Shown here: positions 54,215-63,129 of the stretch, piece after piece | How positions within the stretch are numbered: the first letter of the stretch is position 1 | How the letters are laid out: the number at the start of each line of letters is the position of its first letter | Assembly (NCBI RefSeq): GCF_001651035.1 | Contig: NZ_LXRG01000192.1 | Location: forward strand, 372,001-436,000 | Source of the DNA: Halomonas sp. ALS9 | GTDB taxonomy: Bacteria > Pseudomonadota > Gammaproteobacteria > Pseudomonadales > Halomonadaceae | Direction of reading: 5' to 3' | Length of the DNA stretch: 64,000 nucleotides | Made by a program: the position numbers and the translations under genes | Notes under the pieces: model-generated | The model's database searches: none | What the model was told of the DNA's origin: nothing | Seen by the model: only the letters and a program-made list of their open reading frames with translations

Positions 54215-55117
54215 TTAGTCGGCAATGTCAAAACCTGCCTGCTCGGCAAGCTGGCGCAAATTGCGGTAGCCCAGACGGGCATAAGTCAGCGGGTGAGCGA
54301 CTTCAGGGTCTTGCTCGGCTTCCACGACTAACCAACCCTGATACCCTTGCTCGCACAGGTGAGTTAAGGCGGGCAGAAAATCCACATTGCCATCCCCCGG
54401 CACCGTAAACAGGCCGTCCAGCACGCCGTTTAAAAAGCTTTTGTCGCGGTTGCGCACTGCGTCTAACACCGAGAAGCGCAGATCTTTGCAGTGAACATGA
54501 TGAATGCGCTGGCTGTAGCGCTTGGCGATGGCGAACGGATCGCCGCCAGCACCGCGTAGATGACCAAAATCAAGCAGCAGCCCTACTCCTTCACCGGTGT
54601 TGTCCATTAAGCGCTCAACATCCGATTGGCTCTCGATCACCGTGCCCAAGTGGTGGTGATACACCAGTTGAATACCTTGAGATTTCAAATAGTCGCCCAC
54701 TATGTCCAGACCTTTTAGCAAACGCTGCCACTCTTCTTCAGCAAGATGCGGGCGTTGAGAGAGCGGGCGCGCCTGGTCGCCGTGCACACAGTGGGTAACT
54801 TCACACAGCACCATGACCTTGGCGCCGCACTGCTTGAGCAGGTTCATATGGTCTTGAATGGCTTCAATCTCTTCTTCCGGGCTGCGCTCCAGCAGATGTG
54901 CGGAGTACCAGCCCGAAACAAGCGATAAGTCGTGAGCGCTAAGCACCTCATTCAAGGCATCCGGCGTGCGGGGAAATTTATTGCCCAGTTCAAAGCCGCT
55001 AAAGCCCGCTTCGCGCCCCTCTTGCAGGCAGGTTTCCAGGGGCGTTGCGCCGCCCAGGCTGGGCAAATCATCGTTCGTCCAGGTGAGCGGGTTGATGCCT
55101 AAAGTAACCGTTGGCAT
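54215..55117 (-). CDS. iolE: Myo-inosose-2 dehydratase
   Basis: From ATG 55117 (AAGGAA upstream) this is a 300-residue TIM-barrel enzyme; the upstream extension overlaps iolD and is not real. IolE dehydrates scyllo-inosose to 3D-trihydroxycyclohexane-1,2-dione, the second step of inositol breakdown. MPTVTLGINPLTWTNDDLPSLGG at the start, GFELGNKFPRTPDAL, the metal-site region YHHHLGTVIESQSDVERLMDNT, DFGHLRGAGGDP and HHVHCKDLR are characteristic. It lies 31 nt after iolD. Confidence 0.93.
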   Translation of the reverse strand: MPTVTLGINPLTWTNDDLPSLGGATPLETCLQEGREAGFSGFELGNKFPRTPDALNEVLSAHDLSLVSGWYSAHLLERSPEEEIEAIQDHMNLLKQCGAKVMVLCEVTHCVHGDQARPLSQRPHLAEEEWQRLLKGLDIVGDYLKSQGIQLVYHHHLGTVIESQSDVERLMDNTGEGVGLLLDFGHLRGAGGDPFAIAKRYSQRIHHVHCKDLRFSVLDAVRNRDKSFLNGVLDGLFTVPGDGNVDFLPALTHLCEQGYQGWLVVEAEQDPEVAHPLTYARLGYRNLRQLAEQAGFDIAD

Positions 55118-55148
55118 AGCGTATTCCTTGTGATTATGTTTGTTGGTA

Positions 55149-57011
55149 TTAATGGCGTTGGCGCTGCTTGGCTTCGCGGTACCCTTGATAGGCTTTATTG
55201 ACCGCTTCACGCTCGGAAACCTCGGGCACGGCCACTTCCCACCAGGCACCGCCTTCTTGGGTGCTGGGTAACGGGTCGGTATCCAGAGCAATCACGTAGG
55301 TAGTGTGGGCGGCGCGAGCGCGCACCAGCGCCTGCTCCAGCTCCGCAATACCGGTTACCGATTCAGCCTCACAGCCCAGAGATTTGGCGTGGGCGGCAAA
55401 ATCGGTTTTCGGCGCACCCGCCTCCACCGTGCGGCAATCCTGCAGCAGGTTGTTGAAACCCGCGCCGCCGGTGGCGTGCTGCAGGCGGTTGATACAGCCA
55501 TAGCCGCGGTTGTCCAGCACCACCACAATCAGCTTGTGGCCCAGCATCACCGAGGTGGCCAGCTCGGAGTTGTGCATCAGGTAGCTGCCATCACCGACCA
55601 TCACCACCACTTCCCGCTCGGGCTTGGCCATCTTGACGCCTAGACCACCGGCAATCTCATAGCCCATGCAGGAGAAACCGTACTCCACGTGGTAACTGCC
55701 AGGGCCCGAGCACTGCCAGAGCTTATGCAGCTCGCCGGGCAAGCCACCGGCGGCGCATACCACGGTGGTATCGTTGCCTGCTTGGCGATTCACCGCACCG
55801 ATCACCTGGGCATCGGTGGGTAGCGCCAGCCCTTGGTCGGCGGTTACACGGTGTACTATTTCGGCCCATTCGCGCTTGAGCGTTACGGTTTGTTCGCGCC
55901 ATTCATCGCTGCCGCGCCACTCGCCCAGCGCTGAATCGAGCTGCCCCAGCCCGATCATGGCATCGCAGGTCAGCGGCAGCGCCTGGTGCTTAACGCTATC
56001 AAAGCGGCCAACGTTGAGGGCAATCAGCGTTTTATCGCTGCTTTCAAACAGCGCCCGGGAGCCGGTGGTAAAGTCCTGCAGACGAGTGCCCACTGCCAGA
56101 ATGACATCTGCCTGCTCTGCCAAATGATTTGCGGCTGCGCTGCCGGTCACCCCAATCGCGCCCACCGCGCAGGGGTGGCTGTCGGCCAGTGCGCCTTTGC
56201 CAGCCTGGGTTTCGGCTACCGGGATGCCGCGCGCTTTGGCAAACGCTGCCAAGGCGTCGCAGGCAGCAGCGTAATGCACGCCGCCACCGGCAATAATTAG
56301 CGGGCGTTTGGCCTGTTGTAGCGCAGCGATTGCTTGGCGTAGCTCGTAAGCATCCGGCGGCGGGCGGCGAATGCGATGTACTTTGGGGGCAAAAAACGCT
56401 TCTGGATAATCGTAGGCAAAGGTCTGCACATCCTGGGGCAGCGCCAGGGTCGCCGGGCCGCAGTGCTCAGGATCAAGCAGGGTGGCTATCGCCTGGGGCA
56501 AGCTGGTCAGCAGTTGCTCCGGGCGGTTAATACGGTCGAAGTATCGCGATACTGGGCGAAAGCAGTCGTTAACGCTAATGGTCGGGTCGCCGAAATGCTC
56601 TACCTGTTGCAGCACCGGGTCGGGGTCGCGGGTGGCAAAAGTGTCTCCCGGCAGCAGCAAGATCGGCAAACGGTTGGCGTGAGCGAGCGCCGCAGCGGTA
56701 ACCATATTGGTCGCCCCTGGGCCGATGGAACTGGTGGCGGCTATTAAGCGCTGACGGCCGCTGGCTTTGGCAAAAGCAATGGCCGCGTGGGCCATGGTTT
56801 GTTCGTTATGGGCACGAAAGGTCTGCAAGCGGTCTTGCACGTGGTAAAGCGCCTCGCCCAACCCGGCCACATTGCCATGACCAAAAATCGCAAACACGCC
56901 TTCAAACAGTGGCACTTCTTGCCCATCCTGTTCCTGACCATCTAGCTCGATACGCTGGGCGGCAAGGTACTTGACCAATGCCTGGGCCATGGTGAGTCGA
57001 ATAGTGCTCAT
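55149..57011 (-). CDS. iolD: 3D-trihydroxycyclohexane-1,2-dione acylhydrolase (IolD)
   Basis: A 620-residue thiamine-diphosphate enzyme that hydrolytically opens the cyclic dione of the inositol pathway to 5-deoxy-D-glucuronate. The N-terminal PYR domain has GVFAIFGHGNVAGLGEAL with the conserved Glu region, and GPGATNMVTAAALAHANRLPILLLPGD follows. The C-terminal PP domain holds the ThDP motif GDGSYLMHNSELATSVMLGHKLIVVVLDNRGYGCINRLQ (about 475-513). The stop-start gap to the upstream iolC fusion is 1 nt, so the genes are translationally coupled. Confidence 0.94.
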   Translation of the reverse strand: MSTIRLTMAQALVKYLAAQRIELDGQEQDGQEVPLFEGVFAIFGHGNVAGLGEALYHVQDRLQTFRAHNEQTMAHAAIAFAKASGRQRLIAATSSIGPGATNMVTAAALAHANRLPILLLPGDTFATRDPDPVLQQVEHFGDPTISVNDCFRPVSRYFDRINRPEQLLTSLPQAIATLLDPEHCGPATLALPQDVQTFAYDYPEAFFAPKVHRIRRPPPDAYELRQAIAALQQAKRPLIIAGGGVHYAAACDALAAFAKARGIPVAETQAGKGALADSHPCAVGAIGVTGSAAANHLAEQADVILAVGTRLQDFTTGSRALFESSDKTLIALNVGRFDSVKHQALPLTCDAMIGLGQLDSALGEWRGSDEWREQTVTLKREWAEIVHRVTADQGLALPTDAQVIGAVNRQAGNDTTVVCAAGGLPGELHKLWQCSGPGSYHVEYGFSCMGYEIAGGLGVKMAKPEREVVVMVGDGSYLMHNSELATSVMLGHKLIVVVLDNRGYGCINRLQHATGGAGFNNLLQDCRTVEAGAPKTDFAAHAKSLGCEAESVTGIAELEQALVRARAAHTTYVIALDTDPLPSTQEGGAWWEVAVPEVSEREAVNKAYQGYREAKQRQRH

Positions 57012-57012
57012 C

Positions 57013-58971
57013 TTACGCCTCCTCCGTGTGGGCCAGCGCTTGCGGCTGCGCCTGCCTTAATTGCCGCCACGCCTTTATCAGTTCGGCATAGTTTTGGGCG
57101 ACCCGCTCTACCAAGCTGGCATCGTCGATACGCCCCGCCAGCCAGTCGCGACTGGCGCTGGCAAATAGCGTGCGCCCAACGGTGAAGCCTTTGCAGCAGG
57201 CATGATTGGCTGCTGCTTGAAAGCCGCGCTTCATATCGTCCATAGGGGCGTCGAGCCCAAGCAGTACGACACCGCGACAGTAGGCATCTTCCCGCTCAAT
57301 GGTCTCGCCCACCGCCTGCCAGGCGGCGTCTGACATAGCAGGCAGTTTCCACCAGTCGGGGCGAATGCCCAGGTTGTAAAGCCGCTGCAGGCTTCGCGGT
57401 AACGTCTTATCATCGTTAGGCATGTTTGCAGGGGGAATGATTTCAATCAGCAACTCCAGCCCATACGCACAGGCCGCTTGGTAGAGCTGGCGCAGGCGCT
57501 CCTCCTGCTCCAGGCGCAGCGCAAGCTCATCGTCGGGGTGGTAGAACACCAGGCATTTGATGATTTGCTCCCGCGGCCATTGGCGCAGACAGGCACCTAA
57601 ATCATCGCCATGCTGGAAGCGCAACGGACGTGACCCTGGCAATTCCACAGGACGGCCAATCCACCAGCCTTTGCCGCTGGCGTGATTGAGCGCGTCCTGA
57701 CCCAGCACGTCATCTACCAGAATTGCGGGCGTGGGAATACCACCCAGCTTTGCGCCCTCTTCGGCGGCGGTGACCAGGAGTTTTTTGAGTGCCGGTAGCC
57801 GCGCGCTGTCGGCATACTCTTCACGGGCCATATCGGTGAGCTGGCGGCGGTGGTCAAATGCCAGCCCGAGTACTTCAGGCCACTGAGCAGGCACTCGGGT
57901 AGTGACCCGGTGCAAATGATTCAGGCGTTGATCGATATCCGGGCGGGGTACTTTGTCGCGGCGCGCCAGATAATCAAATAACTCGTCTTCAGTGGGCATG
58001 GCGGGGGCACAGCCGTGACGGGAGACCACCAACGCCCCACAGGCGTTGGCATAGGCGGCGCTGGTTTGCCAGGGCTCGCCGCGTAACCACCCCCGTAGCA
58101 GCCCGCTCATAAAGGCATCCCCGGCGCCCAGTACATTAAGCACTTCGACCTGCACGCCCTTGACCAAAATACCGTCTTCGATATGCTCTGGAATAGCACC
58201 TTCAAACACTACACAGCCCATGGGCCCCAGTTTGCAAACCAGGGTAGCCTGGCTAACCTCACGCACTGCGCGCAGCGCCGCCAAGGTGTCCGTGCTGCCA
58301 CCGGCAATATGGAACTCCTCTTCGGTGCCTACAATCAGGTCAAAATCCAGCAGCCAGCGCTGTAGGTCGGTGGTCACTTTATCATCGGCGATAAAGCGGG
58401 TTTCGCCATCGCCGGGGTTGGTCAGTCCCCACAGCACGGGGCGGTAGTCGATATCCAGCACCCGCTTCACACCATAATGGGCAGCGGCGTCCAGCGCTTT
58501 GCGACACGCCCGCCGGGTGGTATCGGTAGAAAGGTGCGTGCCAGTAATCGCCAGGGCTTTTGCCCGGGCAATAAATTCAGGGTCGATGGCGTCAGCGTCG
58601 ATGGCCATATCGGCGCAGTCACGACGGTAAAACAGCAGTGGAAAGCTTTCGCGGTCTTTCAACGCCAACAGCACCAGGCCCGTGTGGCGCTCGGGGTCGG
58701 TTTGTAGCGCGCTGGTATCCACTCCAACCCGCTCCAGCTCTTCGCGCACGAAGTTACCCATCTGCTCATCGCCGACCCGCGAGAGCATGGCGGATTTCAG
58801 CCCTAACCGCGCAGTACCGTAGGCCATATTGCCCGAGCTGCCGCCCAGGTACTTGGCAAAGCTCGCTACGTCTTCTAAACGGCTGCCAATCTGTTCGGCG
58901 TAAAGGTCGACCGCCACGCGTCCAAGACAAATCAGGTCAAGCGGTCGGTGTTGACTGTTGTTATTCAGCAT
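57013..58971 (-). CDS. iolC: Bifunctional IolC kinase fused to DUF2090 aldolase-like domain
   Basis: A 652-residue fusion. Residues about 10-335 are a PfkB-type 5-dehydro-2-deoxygluconokinase (GGSSGNMAYGTARLGL and the catalytic GAGDAFMSGLLRGWLRGE). Residues about 345-645 form a DUF2090 domain annotated in proteobacteria as 5-dehydro-2-deoxyphosphogluconate aldolase (IolJ role). The fusion would phosphorylate 2-deoxy-5-keto-gluconate and split it to malonate semialdehyde and dihydroxyacetone phosphate. Such fusions are common in proteobacterial inositol operons, whereas Bacillus has separate IolC and IolJ. No iolB is in the window. Confidence 0.93.
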   Translation of the reverse strand: MLNNNSQHRPLDLICLGRVAVDLYAEQIGSRLEDVASFAKYLGGSSGNMAYGTARLGLKSAMLSRVGDEQMGNFVREELERVGVDTSALQTDPERHTGLVLLALKDRESFPLLFYRRDCADMAIDADAIDPEFIARAKALAITGTHLSTDTTRRACRKALDAAAHYGVKRVLDIDYRPVLWGLTNPGDGETRFIADDKVTTDLQRWLLDFDLIVGTEEEFHIAGGSTDTLAALRAVREVSQATLVCKLGPMGCVVFEGAIPEHIEDGILVKGVQVEVLNVLGAGDAFMSGLLRGWLRGEPWQTSAAYANACGALVVSRHGCAPAMPTEDELFDYLARRDKVPRPDIDQRLNHLHRVTTRVPAQWPEVLGLAFDHRRQLTDMAREEYADSARLPALKKLLVTAAEEGAKLGGIPTPAILVDDVLGQDALNHASGKGWWIGRPVELPGSRPLRFQHGDDLGACLRQWPREQIIKCLVFYHPDDELALRLEQEERLRQLYQAACAYGLELLIEIIPPANMPNDDKTLPRSLQRLYNLGIRPDWWKLPAMSDAAWQAVGETIEREDAYCRGVVLLGLDAPMDDMKRGFQAAANHACCKGFTVGRTLFASASRDWLAGRIDDASLVERVAQNYAELIKAWRQLRQAQPQALAHTEEA

Positions 58972-59051
58972 AAACGTCTCCCCACGTCACAAATTCGTGG
59001 TATCGGGCAAAAGATGACACTGGGCATATAAGCGTCTTGGGTGGCTATCGA

Positions 59052-59852
59052 TTAAAATGAGAAGGCAGCACGGAACCGGTCAAGAGCGAGGTCATCGTCG
59101 CCAGAGGCCCAGCCTTCCAGCCCTACGGTGCCGCGATAACCCATGTCGTTCAGCGTTTTGGCAATGGCCGGGTAGTTAATCTCGCCTGTTCCTGGCTCGC
59201 AGCGCCCAGGCACATCAGCCACCTGCACTTCTCCGATGTAAGGCCCACAGCGGCGAATCAATTCAATCAGATTACCTTCGCCAATTTGGGCGTGATAAAC
59301 GTCCAACATGATGCGCAGGCCCGGTCGATCAACGCTTTCTACAAGCGCCAACACATCTGCCAAGCGAGCAAACGGCACGCCGGGGTGGTCAACCTCGTTA
59401 TTAAGATTTTCAAGCACAAAGGTGACGCCATGCTGCTCGCCGAGATCCGCCAGCCGGTTGAGTGTGTCGCGGGCTTTGAGCCACATAGCACCGGTCATCT
59501 GCTGGCAAGGTTGAACGGGCAGCCCATCGCCATCTAGCCCGGTGCCGTGCAGGTTAAGGCGCGGAATACCAAGACGCTTTGCTACCTCAACCGACTCAGT
59601 AGCGGTGCGAAGCAGTTCATCGGCTCCGGCGGCATCCGCCAGGTTGCCGGCGACATAGCCGGTCATGGAGGAAAATGTCGCCCCGCTATTGGCCAGTGCG
59701 CCAATGTCGTGCTTAGTCCAGTCCCATATTTCGACTTGAAAACCCAGTTCAGCAATACGCTTAACGCGCTCCAGTACGGGCAAATCGCGGAAGATCATTT
59801 CAGCACACACGGCCAGTGTGAACGGAGAGGATGAGGTTGGGTTATTCATCAT
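59052..59852 (-). CDS. Hydroxypyruvate isomerase-like TIM barrel protein
   Basis: A 266-residue AP-endonuclease-2/xylose isomerase-like TIM barrel close to the hydroxypyruvate isomerase family (CAEMIFRDLPVLERVKRIAELGFQVEIWDW at about 15-44, VLENLNNEVDHPGVPF, MLDVYHAQIGEGNLIELI, GEVQVADVPGRCEPGTGEINYPAI). Metal ligands are the Glu and Asp of LEN and LDVYH plus the C-terminal Glu. In this operon it may isomerise an inosose (an IolI/IolH-like role) rather than hydroxypyruvate; sequence alone does not decide. AAGGAG precedes its start. It lies between the transporter genes and iolC. Confidence 0.82.
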   Translation of the reverse strand: MMNNPTSSSPFTLAVCAEMIFRDLPVLERVKRIAELGFQVEIWDWTKHDIGALANSGATFSSMTGYVAGNLADAAGADELLRTATESVEVAKRLGIPRLNLHGTGLDGDGLPVQPCQQMTGAMWLKARDTLNRLADLGEQHGVTFVLENLNNEVDHPGVPFARLADVLALVESVDRPGLRIMLDVYHAQIGEGNLIELIRRCGPYIGEVQVADVPGRCEPGTGEINYPAIAKTLNDMGYRGTVGLEGWASGDDDLALDRFRAAFSF

Positions 59853-59858
59853 GACTCC

Positions 59859-60746
59859 TTAATAACCGCCAGCAATACGCGTTGAAGGTTGCCCGGTGTC
59901 TGTTTCGTCCCCAAGCTGAGAATCTTGACCGGCTAAGTTGGCCTTCTTGGCTTTATCGTCCCGCTGGAACTCCGCTAGCTCCGCGTCCAGGCTTTCTAGC
60001 TCAGCGCCACCCGCCATCATATTGAGCACCTCTTCGCGGCTAACCTCTTCTTTACGGAAGGAACCCAAGCTGCCGCCGCGTGACAATAGGGTGAAAGCGT
60101 CAGCCACTGGGTAGGCATGGTGGACGTTGTGGGTAATAAAGATGACCGCAAGGCCATCGGCGCGGGCTTTGGCGATGTAGCGCAGTACCACGGAGGCTTG
60201 CTTGACCCCGAGAGCTGACGTTGGCTCATCCAAAATCAGTACTTTGGCGCCAAAATAGACAGCGCGAGCAATCGCTACGCACTGGCGTTCGCCACCGGAA
60301 AGCGTACCCACCGGCTGGCTTGGATCCCGCACATCGATACCGATCTTGGCCATCTCCTCTTTGGCAACCCGGTCGGCATACTTCCAATCGATGCGCTTAA
60401 ACGGGCCCCAGCCCACCGTCGGTTCGCGACCCATAAAGAAGTTACGGGTAATAGACATCAATGGCACCATCGCCAAGTCCTGAAAAACCGTGGCGATACC
60501 CGCATCTAGCGCGTAAGCCGGTGACTTGAAGCGGGCGGGTTCGCCATCCAGCAGCATTTCGCCATGGGTGGGTTGATGAACCCCAGAGAGGGTTTTGATC
60601 AGCGTCGACTTGCCCGCACCATTATCCCCCAGCAGGCACATAACCTCACCGGAATAGACCTGCATCGAGATATCACTGATGGCGATGACGCTGCCGAAGT
60701 GCTTGCTGACACTGCGCATTTCGATCATTGGCGTTTGAGTTGTCAT
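59859..60746 (-). CDS. Sugar (inositol) ABC transporter ATPase, single domain
   Basis: A 295-residue ABC ATPase of the carbohydrate CUT2 family: Walker [10 protein letters not shown] (about 39-47), signature LSGGERQC, Walker [13 protein letters not shown], with the D-loop Asp replaced by Gly. It has a charged C-terminal tail. CUT2 ATPases such as RbsA have two ABC domains (near 500 residues); this one has one, like FrcA, so it would work as a homodimer. The start codon is 1 nt from the permease stop (ATGGAGG upstream). Inositol is the expected cargo from context. Confidence 0.9.
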   Translation of the reverse strand: MTTQTPMIEMRSVSKHFGSVIAISDISMQVYSGEVMCLLGDNGAGKSTLIKTLSGVHQPTHGEMLLDGEPARFKSPAYALDAGIATVFQDLAMVPLMSITRNFFMGREPTVGWGPFKRIDWKYADRVAKEEMAKIGIDVRDPSQPVGTLSGGERQCVAIARAVYFGAKVLILDEPTSALGVKQASVVLRYIAKARADGLAVIFITHNVHHAYPVADAFTLLSRGGSLGSFRKEEVSREEVLNMMAGGAELESLDAELAEFQRDDKAKKANLAGQDSQLGDETDTGQPSTRIAGGY

Positions 60747-60747
60747 G

Positions 60748-61878
60748 TTACTTGGCCTCCATCGCCTTCTTGCGCATGTAATTATTGAAAAGCACGGCCA
60801 CCAGCAGCATCACGCCCAGGAAGACCTGGAACCAGTCAGTGTTAACACCGGTGTAGAAGATACCCATTTGCACCATGCCGAAGATCAGCGCACCGAGGGC
60901 CGCACCAATGGCAGACCCGTAACCGCCGGTCAGCAAAGCGCCACCAATGACCACCGCAATAATGGCCTCCAGCTCTTTTAACAAGCCGCGAATGGTGTCC
61001 GCTGAACCGGTATCCATGACCTGTATGCAGGCAAAGATGGTGGCGGAGAAAGCGGTGAACATGAAAAGCGAAATCTTAACGCGGTGGACAGGCACGCCCG
61101 AGTTGCGTGCCGCGTTAGCATCGCCACCGCTGGCAAAGATCCAGTTGCCGTAAGGCGTGCATAGCAACACCCAGGTTGCCACAGCAGTTAAACCGAGCCA
61201 CCAGACGATAGAGACCGGAATGCCCGAGACGACAGGATTGCCCGCAAAGTTAGTGGCCATCCAGCCATTTGCCGCCATCCAACTGAATAGTCCCGTAGCA
61301 ACTTCTCCAGAAAAAAGCGCCGCGAACCAATCGCCGGGAATATGCTCTTGAACGCCCCCGACCTGAGTACGCCCCGTCAACAACCGACTAGTACCGATAG
61401 CCAGGCCACGCAGAATGAACAGGAAGCCCAGGGTAACGATAAATGAAGGCAACCCCGTTTTATTGACCAGATTACCGTTAATCCAGCCCACCAAGCCTGC
61501 ACAGGCGAAGGCCAATAAAATAGCCGCCCATAGCGGCCAGCCATACTCCACTGCCGGAATAGCAATCAGAATGCCCGCCAAGCCGATCATTGAGCCGATC
61601 GAAAGATCAAACTCACCGCCGATCATTAGCAGCGCAGCCGCCGTGGCGATAATGCCGAGCTGGGCGGCAACTTCAAGAAAATTAATAATACCCGCGGGGG
61701 TAAACATCCCGGTGCCGCTGGACGCGGCGATAAAGAAGGCAAGCACCAACACGGCACCCGCTAGCGCACCCAATTCAGGGCGATTGAGCGCTTTTTTCCA
61801 AAATGAGACTTTCTGAATCCGCTCATCTTGATCAACCGCTGCTGGCGCAACAGGTTGGTTAGTTTCATTGGAACTCAT
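60748..61878 (-). CDS. Sugar (inositol) ABC transporter permease
   Basis: A 376-residue CUT2/RbsC-type permease with eight or more hydrophobic helices and an N-terminal cytoplasmic segment of about 35 residues. [22 protein letters not shown] (about 86-107) and [27 protein letters not shown] (about 312-338) are signature segments of this family. It forms the channel of the importer with the single-domain ATPase and the binding protein. GGAG precedes the start. Confidence 0.92.
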   Translation of the reverse strand: MSSNETNQPVAPAAVDQDERIQKVSFWKKALNRPELGALAGAVLVLAFFIAASSGTGMFTPAGIINFLEVAAQLGIIATAAALLMIGGEFDLSIGSMIGLAGILIAIPAVEYGWPLWAAILLAFACAGLVGWINGNLVNKTGLPSFIVTLGFLFILRGLAIGTSRLLTGRTQVGGVQEHIPGDWFAALFSGEVATGLFSWMAANGWMATNFAGNPVVSGIPVSIVWWLGLTAVATWVLLCTPYGNWIFASGGDANAARNSGVPVHRVKISLFMFTAFSATIFACIQVMDTGSADTIRGLLKELEAIIAVVIGGALLTGGYGSAIGAALGALIFGMVQMGIFYTGVNTDWFQVFLGVMLLVAVLFNNYMRKKAMEAK

Positions 61879-61932
61879 GGCGATCGACTCCCAAGGCTCG
61901 GCACCGCCGAGCCTTTTCCGATTAGGTCGTTA

Positions 61933-62883
61933 TCAACGGATGCCCTGACTGCTCAGTTCAATAACCTGCGCAGCATTTTCTTGAGTGACAAACCCTGGGC
62001 CGGTGGCAACATCCCCTGCGGGTAGCAGACCGTTCTTGACGAACTGGTCTAGGAACATAACGGGCAGGTAGCCCTGCATGTACTGCTGTTGGTCGATCGC
62101 AAAATCCAGGTCGCCCGCATCAAGTGCTTCTAGAATGCCTGGCGAAAGATCAAAGGTGCCCAGAGTGAAGGTATCGGTAGCCCCTTGCTCACGCATAGCA
62201 CGAATCATTGGATCCGCCGCCAGCGCCCCCAGCGTTAAAACACCTCGAACGTCGTTATTCTGGTTGAGATAAGCCACGATAGCGTTGCGAATATTGGTGG
62301 GGTCGTAGGTGGTCGCCAACTGATCAGCGTTGCCATCAAAGCCGTCGACAAAACCATCACAGCGCTGATCAAGCCCCTGGTTACCCTGTTCGTGATTTAC
62401 ACAAACGCCTTTCTCAACGCCCAGTTCTTGCATACGCTCAGCGGCCTGTTTACCCGCCTCATACTCACTCTGCCCAATGTGCAAACGGGCGCCATAATCC
62501 CGCGCCACATCACCACCGGAATTGATCGTGATCACGGGAATGCCGTTATCGACCGCATCTTGCACAACACTGCCCAAGGCATTTTCGTCAGTGAACGACA
62601 GGATCAAACCGTCTGGTTGAGACGCCACCGCCGCCTGAACGAGTTGCTGCATTTTGGCCATATCAAAGGTGGAAGGTGCGCGGTATTCAAGCTCAGCGCC
62701 TACGAGGTCAGCCGCCGCCTCAGCGCCGTTTTTGACCACAGACCAGAAAGGATCTGAGGGAACGCCATGGGTCACCATGACAAAGCGGTTCTCTTCTTGT
62801 GCCGGTTCTTGTGCTTGTGCGGCACCGGCCATGAGCGCCGTAGTGGCGGCGGAGGCCAGAAGCCAATGAGATAGACGTGCCAT
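61933..62883 (-). CDS. Sugar (inositol) ABC periplasmic binding protein
   Basis: A 316-residue Peripla_BP_4 protein with a Sec signal peptide (about residues 1-24, cut after AQA). ENRFVMVTHGVPSDPFWSVVKNGAEAAADLVG is the usual first lobe, and DGLILSFTDENALGSVVQDAVDNGIPVITINSGGDVARDYG is close to inositol/ribose-type binding proteins. It is the first gene of the iol operon, downstream of the operator-like palindromes, and sets the operon's cargo. GAGGAA precedes the ATG. Confidence 0.9.
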   Translation of the reverse strand: MARLSHWLLASAATTALMAGAAQAQEPAQEENRFVMVTHGVPSDPFWSVVKNGAEAAADLVGAELEYRAPSTFDMAKMQQLVQAAVASQPDGLILSFTDENALGSVVQDAVDNGIPVITINSGGDVARDYGARLHIGQSEYEAGKQAAERMQELGVEKGVCVNHEQGNQGLDQRCDGFVDGFDGNADQLATTYDPTNIRNAIVAYLNQNNDVRGVLTLGALAADPMIRAMREQGATDTFTLGTFDLSPGILEALDAGDLDFAIDQQQYMQGYLPVMFLDQFVKNGLLPAGDVATGPGFVTQENAAQVIELSSQGIR

Positions 62884-62952
62884 AAGTAAATTCCTCTTCG
62901 TATTATCATTATTCGTTGGTAGTGCAGCATCGAATGCTTTTCTTTGACGCTA

Positions 62953-62968
62953 TGAAATATAGATTCCA
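62953..62968. promoter_or_regulatory. RpiR/IolR operator candidate 1
   Basis: TGAAATATAGATTCCA is an imperfect palindrome (TGAAAT-N4-ATTCCA). It is the reverse complement, with two mismatches in 16, of the site at 63013-63028. It lies about 70 bp from the binding-protein start. Confidence 0.6.
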
Positions 62969-63012
62969 AATGGCAACATAATCAAATTATTTATTCTATA
63001 CTTTGGTATAAA

Positions 63013-63028
63013 TGGAATATTTATTTCA
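63013..63028. promoter_or_regulatory. RpiR/IolR operator candidate 2
   Basis: TGGAATATTTATTTCA (TGGAAT-N4-ATTTCA) mirrors the first site and is centred exactly 60 bp from it. Between the two lies another dyad, TATAC-N4-GTATA (62997-63010). The pair would place repressor dimers on one helix face, as needed for looping over the divergent promoters. Confidence 0.6.
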
Positions 63029-63129
63029 ATAAACTAGACTGCACAACAACCAGCCACTTTGCTCAGTAGCAAACGCCCAGTAGTCAATAAGTGAATGAGT
63101 GCTAGATGGGCTAACGCGAAGGAATTTGT

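Noticed and set aside
54215..55291. IolE with a 58-residue N-terminal extension
   Set aside because: The extension overlaps the end of iolD and is unlike IolE; the family start MPTVTLGINPLTW is at 55117 with a good ribosome site.
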